Below are positions 56,971 through 64,000 of a stretch of 64,000 nucleotides of DNA, piece by piece. This DNA comes from Neolentinus lepideus HHB14362 ss-1 (Eukaryota > Basidiomycota > Agaricomycetes > Gloeophyllales > Gloeophyllaceae). A model generated the notes under the pieces. That model saw only the letters and a program-made list of their open reading frames with translations. It searched no databases and had not been told where the DNA came from. A program made the translations under genes and the position numbers. Each line of letters starts with the position of its first letter. Within the stretch, counting starts at the first letter, position 1. Location of the stretch: the NCBI GenBank assembly GCA_001632425.1, contig KV425568.1, forward strand, positions 54,840-118,839. Reading direction: 5' to 3'.

Positions 56971-59208
56971 TCATACCGAGTGAAGCTGCTCTTTATTGAT
57001 AACCTGAGTAAAGAACTCCAGGGCCACTGCTGGTTGGAAAGCCGGCTAAATGGGAGGATGAAGATCAGCGATAAGCACCGAGAAGAAGGTCAGACTTACG
57101 ATTTCATGACCTGCAGCATACACCCTCCTATCAAACCCAAGCGGAGACCTGTCAGAACAATCCACCACCGGAAAACAATTGTTACGTACGCGAAGGTAAA
57201 GTTGTCGACGTTCTGGACTGCCGCTACCGGTGTTCCATCGATAGTCACATTCGTGAAGGGAGTGGCGTGCAATCTCGCACTACCATACCAATTCATGGCC
57301 AGAACCGAAGCATGACCTCCTAGCCAATTACAACTAATACGAATCGGAGATTAGAGGGATCGAACCGAATGATAGGCTCTGCATACTTGATGTCTGCATC
57401 ACCAGCCTGAACACAGCATCCACGTGAGCACACCACCGGACAATCATATCAATTGCCGTACCCATATAAGCATCTTTAATCCCGAGTTTGCCAAGGTTCC
57501 AAGTTGTGGCAAAAGCGTCCGAGCATCCTGACCGGCGGAAATAAGTTTGAGAACATAGGTGTGAGACTGAGACACTTACATCTCCTGTACGTACGAACAA
57601 CTCATAAGGTGCGTCAGGACATTCGGAGTAGTTTGCCTCAGCCCCAATGGCAGTCATGACGGAGGGCAAGCTCAGATAATTCACATAGTATTCGGGCGGG
57701 AACAAGGCCGATGCATTTTGCCGAAGATCGTCAGAGTCTCTGTCACCCACCGCGGGTATGAAAACGTTAATAATCTGTAAGATACCCCGCGATAAGTCTC
57801 ATTTTTAGCATCACAAACCACATGGAACTACTCACACAATAGTCATCGGCATTCCCGCAGATCTCGTTCGACGCAGTGGAATTGCCCGCGGCATAGCATG
57901 CTGCCTCCTGCACCAGACATCCATCCGAGCCATAGAATGCCGCATTGATCTGAGACAGAACTGTGTCGTTTTGCAGCTGACCATAGCCCGGTGCGTATGT
58001 CGCGAAGTCTAGATATGCCTTGTTCTGCAAAAGTGGATCATACCACCCACTGATATTAATATTAGGCAATGTCGCAATTCCAGGACGATAAGATTTTATT
58101 ACTTGTTGATCATCAGTGCGCTCACGGTGACCTTCTCGCCTTGAATTGCTCCAGCGTCGATGAGGGCGTTCTGCTGATCAAAGTACGTGACCATGGCAGG
58201 ACCATAATGTCCACCGTAGCTTTCCGTGGCAAATATGAACCTACGGCAGAGAGTCAGGTAAGCCTGGTGTACGCGCCAAAGTGAGTCTCGTCTTACTCTC
58301 TGCTTTGGTATTGTGAGAATTCGCCGCTTTCGAAAAGAATTTGGAATGCATTCCACACGAATGGCGAGGCTGATAAGGTGCTATTGACAGTGTCATGTCC
58401 ATACGAGAAGCCAGTGCCAATCGGTTGGTCAATGTAGATCACTGAAGTACCTCGGATTCATATCGAGCCTCTTGAAAGAAGTAAACTGACACATACTATT
58501 ACTAACGTTGTTCCAGCTAGATGCAGATACCGCATATTTATGATAACTACAGGAATATAGAGAACATATGCACTTACCTGTAGGGGTTGATGTACGTCGA
58601 CTCGCCGTCCGGATTGACCAAGCATGGTCCATTTTCTGAAACACCAATTGATGACTGATGGAGGTGACAGTTACCTGCGTTCGAGCTTACCTTGAAAGAG
58701 ACCAATCATAGAAGAGCATCCCGGACCTCCGTTAAGCCTAACGAACGGGATCAAAACTAGGTGTCCAAGAGCGAGCACTGGAGGAATGCTCATACCAAAG
58801 CGTGAACGGTGCAGTTTCCGGACTCTCGCGCGCCTCAAAAAACCAGAACCACTGAATAGCATCATAGAGCAGATCGGCCATCGCACCAAGTCCGATACCA
58901 CGTCCACAAGATTAACTGCCTACCATTGACATATTCTTCCCCACATCGATGTACCCGGATATCTGATGCACACCCGGTGTCGTCTCGCATATGCCTGAGT
59001 TCTGGACATATCGCAGCTTCACATTCGGGTTGACCTCCGACCTAAATTCCAGCTTCGGTCTCCCAGCCCGTAATGTAGCCTGGGTAAGCAGTGCGTGCGT
59101 CCCCAAGGTAAAGACAGCAAACACCAGGCCAGTGAGGTAGGACACGACGTGCATGATGGGTAGATCCAGGAGCGGGGTACCGTCCAGCCAGTCCCTCCAG
59201 TGCGACAT
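56971..59208 (-). CDS. Serine carboxypeptidase (peptidase family S10)
   Basis: The start is 59208 (MSHWRDWLDGTPLLDLP). A hydrophobic stretch (VVSYLTGLVFAVFTLGTHALL, residues about 21-41) acts as signal peptide or membrane anchor. Conserved S10 blocks are [20 protein letters not shown] (oxyanion region, across an intron), IYIDQPIGTGFSYG and FIFATESYGGHYGP (nucleophile Ser). AGDADINCNWLGGHAS (catalytic Asp) forms when a splice at GT following GACATCAA joins on. FARVYAAGHEI (catalytic His) forms with a donor inside TTCGCGTACG. The final exon reads PAFQPAVALEFFTQVINKEQ and ends at TGA 56971. Sequons and several Cys fit a secreted or vacuolar enzyme. All triad residues are present in this splice model. 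Confidence 0.9.
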
Positions 59209-60329
59209 CGTCCTTCTTTATATTTCTAGCTTGCGCCGACCATATGCAAGGGGATGCTCGGGCGCCTTCTTTTCCGCTGTCACCGAGTATAGCATGCGGG
59301 GCTAAACCCATGGTATTTTTAGTCGGGTAGGCTGCGGACCATCACCTAAATGTGGCTGCCACGCCGCCAAGGCTGCAGAGAATCACCAGCAACCAAGAAA
59401 GCGACCATTGGACGGTGCATTTCCCAGTTTCGACAGATTTCCAGAGTGAGTGGTGGGAGTCCATGTTCAAAATCAAGCGAGGGACGAACCGTCGGCACAG
59501 CCCGGCCGATACTTATCGGCAAATAACGTTGCAATACGAGGTGAAACAGTTCGGGCAAGTAACATAATTATAACACTCGAGAGACGCCTGCACTTTCGGG
59601 CAAGACGGGCATCTTGCGACTCTCTTCTCGTCGCGTCAGAGACTTGATCATGATCCAATGTCTTATTACAGTTCGGGCACAATATATGAATATTATTATT
59701 GTGCAAATGCTAATTATACAGCAGTCGCTCGAAGTGCTCGGCTTGTTCTTCAAAATTGGCTTTGAAGGACGCTAACTTAAACAGATATCTGCCAATACAT
59801 GTCCATGTGACTAACACTAACACTGGTGGCAATGTGGAATGCGGAGTATTGGAATGCTCATTGATACCAAAGTGTGGAATGATAAACACCACCCTCAGGA
59901 AGCCGGTTTCTACAGCAAATGCAACTCCTGTTTATGCACAGACGATGGATGAACGAGTCGACTGAGTTGAAAGTCAAAGGAACTGGCAAGGATTGAGAGG
60001 CTGTGGCGCGAGTTACCAAAACTGGTCAATAAAGACAAATAGAAAGACGAATTCCATTCTGACAGGCCAGAGACCCTGCTAGTCACAAGGCAATTACGGG
60101 CTCAGAACATCTACGAGAAAAATGGTACAGTAAGTACTTAATAAAACGAATCAACGATGCAACGATACACAGCGGATCAAGTTCAAATCATCTTGGAATA
60201 CATAACGATCTACTTCGTCCATTCAAGCGTCCATCGTCCGTCGTCCGTTCGCTATAGAATACAGTCACCGATAGCATCGAGTCTTGATATGTCTATACAC
60301 AGGCGTTGAAGGGTATCGCTTGACAAGGA
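59209..60329. other. Intergenic region
   Basis: About 1.1 kb between minus-strand genes. No coding region is supported. Confidence 0.5.
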
Positions 60330-62070
60330 TCAGACAGGGGCGCCATGTCCGGACGACAGGGTGTTAGAAGCTGCCGAGGGTGACGGAAATGGAAGGGGAG
60401 GGACGTCAAAGGTCACCTGCATGCTCGTAACCGTTGAAGGAAGCTTGCAGGTAGCGTGATCATAATCACAAGAGCGCAAGTAATAGGGATACGGAGTGAA
60501 AGTCGCGAACGATCCACGGCTAGTCTCGACGTCGACCATAATGTCGATGTGCGGCGTCGAAGGGACCCGGCGGTGGCAAATGAAAAGCTTCTGCGTCAAA
60601 TACAGGTATAACGTGAAGACCCAAGTTATAGACTGAGTCAGCGCGCTTCTCCATGTAATGAGAATGTCCTATATTCAGCATATGACAATAGACGGATGTG
60701 AGAATCACTCGATATCGAATGGAAGGGTAAGTGAAATGGCTTGTGGGATGAAGAGCACTCACTCTTTGGCTACCGAAGATGAAGAAGACGACGATACCGA
60801 CTATGAATAGATGAGATAGGCGGGAATACATGACATCTCACAAAAAACTACGCACACGTAGATATAAAAAGGTCCGGAACAGGCTGTTCGAGGAAGTCAT
60901 CAGTAAGTGTGGCTAAGTGGCCTGGATTCACGCACATTGGTCCAGTCCTTGATGGCGGAGCCGCTGAGACACAATCCAAGCAAGACATATATGGCGAAGA
61001 CAAACACTCGGAGGGTAAAGGAGTGGTCGAGACCCCGATCAAGAAGACTCGAGCAGTTTCTGATCAGCAAAACGCCGGTCCACACTGTGAACGGACTTGT
61101 CAGATGATCACTCTAAAATAGTACGCACATACCGCCGAAGATTCCTGCCAGGACAAGGGTCGCCACGCAGACAGCACTGACCGTTACTTCTCTAGAGGAA
61201 TCATCAGGAAATTGAAATCTTTTCTTCGTCTAAGGAAGCACTCACAAAGCACGCACATCTACAGTACAATAGAATAACGCTCGATATACACTAGAAGGGT
61301 GAGAGAAGCCAAGCTGGGGCACGTATGACTTACGACGTTGAAGAAGTCGATACATTAACAGACTCACTACTAAAGTCGTCAAAGCCGTGATGGCAAAGAC
61401 AAGATAAGGCATAAGTACTAGCTGTATAGCTTGCAATTACGTCGGGAGATCCATTCCAAGATAATCTGACTCACAAGGATAATTTCTAGCGATTCACGGT
61501 ACCATAATGGCGGCTTCGGACCCACAGCGTCTCGCATCGTGAGCCAGATCTACATAACAGAAGTAGGCCATCTAGGCAGTGCTGATGATAGTGAAATAAG
61601 AAAGCGTACGTGGAAAACGAGTGACGTCGCAGATATTGCGGTTCTACCAATGTCATTACGGATTGGCCTGAGGACTGCCCTATAGTGGCATACTTACAAA
61701 GGGGATTGCGCGATCGAAAGAGATGCACTGGCTAGACAAGTAGAGTAACGTGGTGGTGGACCGACCACTTCGCCAGAGAAATATCTATTCCAGGCTCGGG
61801 TCAAGGGTCAAGCCCACTAGGAAGTTGCAGATACACGCACAAGAGGAGCATGCAAGGAAATGTAGATAACCACCACGAGAAACACAGGGAGATCAAGACC
61901 GGATTTCTATGTGTCACGTGATTGACAGTCAAGTAGTCGCAACAGAACGCAAGAACGCACCGTTTAGTCGTCGTCGGCCACAACATAGTCATTAGAAGGA
62001 GTGCAAGTCCGGAACCTCCAGCCACCTGCATCCAGAAGTAGAACTGGACTCTCCAATCGTTCCCAAACAT
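60330..62070 (-). CDS. Polytopic (about seven-TM) membrane protein of unknown function
   Basis: The start is the Met at 62070 (MFGNDWRVQFYFWMQVAGGS). Hydrophobic segments occur in successive exons: GLALLLMTMLWP, then NPVLISLCFSWWLSTFPCML, LVFAITALTTLVVSLLMYRL, VSAVCVATLVLAGIFGG (approximate), TLRVFVFAIYVLLGLCLSG and SHLFIVGIVVFFIFGSQR. The soluble C-terminus ends at TGA 60330 (SAASNTLSSGHGAPV). Exons are short and some joins are uncertain. RNPVLISLCFSW at the second helix resembles the many orphan seven-helix proteins of agaricomycetes. No receptor class can be assigned. Confidence 0.6.
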
Positions 62071-62083
62071 ACCGCTTCGAGAA

Positions 62084-62142
62084 TGTGGCTCGGCGAGTAA
62101 CGCTGTGGCTCGCGGGTAACGTTGTGGCTCGGGAGGTAGCGC
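62084..62142. repeat. Three tandem units of about 20 bp
   Basis: TGTGGCTCGGCGAGTAACGC (62084-62103), TGTGGCTCGCGGGTAACGT (62104-62122) and TGTGGCTCGGGAGGTAGCGC (62123-62142) lie just upstream of the membrane-protein ATG, in its probable 5' UTR or promoter. Confidence 0.75.
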
Positions 62143-62542
62143 TGCAGCAGTTTCGAAAAGACGAAGGGGAGGAGGTCCGAGGCTTGAGGGTCGCCAGGAA
62201 AGTGGTATTTGAGCAAGATGAAAGGCGGCCGCAGATGCCTATGCGACAGTCCCTTCACATCTTCACATCCCGATACATGAGGCGATGACGGTTCTTGTCG
62301 TAGCCTGTCGATGTCAGTCACCTAAAAAGGTATCCTCGTGTCTATATCGGGTATGTTTGAACCTGCCACAGATCCGCCACTGACATCGGACAACAGGGCC
62401 TATCCAGAGAGGGCGATCCTAGGCATGGGGCGATAGACTTGCAACAAAACACAGAGGATGTGGCACAGTGTGGCCAAAGACATCAGTATTATTACCAAGC
62501 CAATTCCGAGGGTATAAACAACGCCCACGCGGTAAGGGAGCT

Positions 62543-64000
62543 CTATCGTAGGTAAGTCGCAAAGATATACGCAAAGAAAGCAAAAACCACGACGCCAACC
62601 GCCATCACTTGCGCGCCAAAATCGGACATGAAGTCGTTAACTTCGAACGCCGGAGTCAACGGAGGCCTCAGCGTGACCGACACACGGTGCTTCGCTCCAG
62701 GATCCGTGTCGCCCGTAACGATGAATAACGTCTGTCGAGACTCGTCGTAGACATATCTGTCGTTAGAGTCCAAGTCCTCCACGACGAGTTTTCGTCCTTG
62801 CGCCAGAGCTGAGGGGACGTAAATCTCGGTCTCTCTTGCAGCCAGAATCGGGTGACCTCCAAGAGGTGGGGAGAAGATAGACGGCGTCCCAGTAGAAGGA
62901 GCAGATGCATTCGGATTAGACCATTCAAAGGTGAAAGCACCAGTATTCATCTCGTACTCGAACTTCAGAGGGATTCCAGCCGTCTTAGCGGGATAGGGTC
63001 GCACAATAGACGGTAGAATCCTGCCGCCGTTATCCAGGGTAGGCGAAGTTTGCTCGTAAGAAAGCAAGGAAGCTGGCAGAGCCCTAGAGCGACTGAACCA
63101 GGAGAAGTTCTCGCCGTTCCAGTCGTCACCAAGCTGATCGGTGTTCGAGGGATTGTAATTCCAGAGGCTGCAGGACAACAGTGTGAGGAAACGAAACGTC
63201 GTGCGGTTAAGGCAAAGCTCACGTGAACCCGATCATGCATCGCTCCAGGGCAGACATCATTGCGTCCATCATTTTGAGTTGCGATGTCCAATCTTCAGAC
63301 CGGAATGCTTCTCCTTTGCTGTTTTACGATGTAGAATCTCAGACCACGACAAACTCGTGCAGGTCTGTACAATATCACGTACTTCAGATCCATAGGGATA
63401 CCGCATTCACCAATCACGACAGGTTTCTCGCCAAGAGACTTATATCCGGCTTCGACAATGTTCTTGATTTGCACAAAGAAATTATCACGAGCGCCCTTGT
63501 GGCCCCAATAGAATGCCTTCAAGGGAAACATGCCCTGGAATCCACGTACGCTTCAGTAAGACACGACTGAACCATTTACTGCACTTCTACGTACCCTTGA
63601 CAGCCCTTGCACGTTGACTGTAAAGTTGCCAAAGGCCTTCGCGAACAAAGCATTCAGATCATACCTAGGTACATTAAACTTAATTCCACGACAAGCTCGG
63701 AAGTGGCGCACCAGTGTGGGGCATAAACCAAGCTAGTAGGCTGACGTTCCGACGTCCACGAGGAGGGACAAAACTGTCAAACGGGTTTGTAAATAGGTAG
63801 GAGAAATGGAAATGCTACCGCAATACCTCATTCGGTATAGGTTCAACAAATACGAGTTTCTCGTTCCCAGTGAATTTACGAACCCGGTCGGACCATTTCT
63901 GGACGAACGGATAATAGAAATCCGTGTACCAGTCGATCTGCGAGTTCCCAAACTTCAGTGAGGCCGCAGTTCACCCCCTTATTCCACACGTGCCTTCTGA
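62543..64000 (-). CDS. GH5 beta-glucosidase, glucosylceramidase/steryl-glucosidase type (partial, 5' end outside window)
   Basis: Only the C-terminal part is in the window; the stop is TAG at 62543-62545. Blocks are IDWYTDFYYPFVQKWSDRV and FVEPIPNE (acid/base Asn-Glu pair region), then AFYWGHKGARDNFFVQIKNI, KPVVIGECGIPMDL (nucleophile Glu in GECG), MMDAMMSALERCMIGFTLWN and NPSNTDQLGDDWNGENFSWF. These belong to the fungal GH5 group that includes glucocerebrosidase-like EGCrP enzymes of Cryptococcus. A beta-sandwich C-terminal domain follows (PLKFEYEMNTGAFTFEWSNP and onward). A final TM ends the protein (VMAVGVVVFAFFAYIFATYL). It probably removes glucose from glucosylceramide or ergosteryl glucoside at an inner membrane. 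Confidence 0.85.

Overview
The window is nuclear DNA from a filamentous basidiomycete, most likely an Agaricomycete. Nearly every gene has many short GT-AG introns of about 50-60 nt. Gene density is high outside a repeat-rich left end. The gene content is fungal: GWT1, Dal5-type permeases, F-box/leucine-rich proteins, a chromodomain Ty3/Gypsy relic and a C-terminally anchored GH5 glucosidase. I see no prokaryotic operons, CRISPR arrays or rRNA, and I recognised no tRNA.

Layout. 1-9500 is transposon territory: a 428-bp fold-back element at the left edge, AT-rich repeats in inverted copies, and a decayed Ty3/Gypsy element. That element keeps protease, RT, RNase H, integrase and chromodomain segments and is split by a nested 1.4-kb insertion. 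A minisatellite of about 97 bp follows. 9500-18000 holds an amino-acid/choline-type permease, a truncated F-box gene, a large FHA-domain protein with Ki-67-like repeats, and an intact F-box paralogue. 18900-28000 holds a 2-oxoglutarate/Fe(II) oxygenase divergent from a Dal5-type permease, then two alpha/beta hydrolases. 29850-34000 holds a basic protein with a bacterial RNase P protein (RnpA)-like motif, divergent from mitochondrial ribosomal protein bL28m, and then an NT-C2 domain protein. 35800-46700 holds a dead third Dal5-type permease, GWT1, a second 2OG oxygenase, the mitochondrial calcium uniporter MCU and a second intact Dal5-type permease. 48000-64000 is all on the minus strand: a Tag1-like membrane protein, an FAD amine oxidase, two more 2OG oxygenases, a serine carboxypeptidase, a polytopic membrane protein and a partial GH5 enzyme.

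How the genes may work together. The window contains a local expansion: four 2OG oxygenases and two intact plus one broken Dal5-type permease. They lie near an FAD amine oxidase, a secreted-type carboxypeptidase, a hydrolase and an amino-acid permease. This suggests uptake and oxidation of small nitrogen-containing molecules, but that is inference: there is no PKS, NRPS or terpene cyclase core. The two intact permease genes share a palindromic promoter element and a 9-nt microexon. The most unusual protein is the RnpA-like one beside bL28m, a candidate nuclear-encoded bacterial-type mitochondrial RNase P protein.
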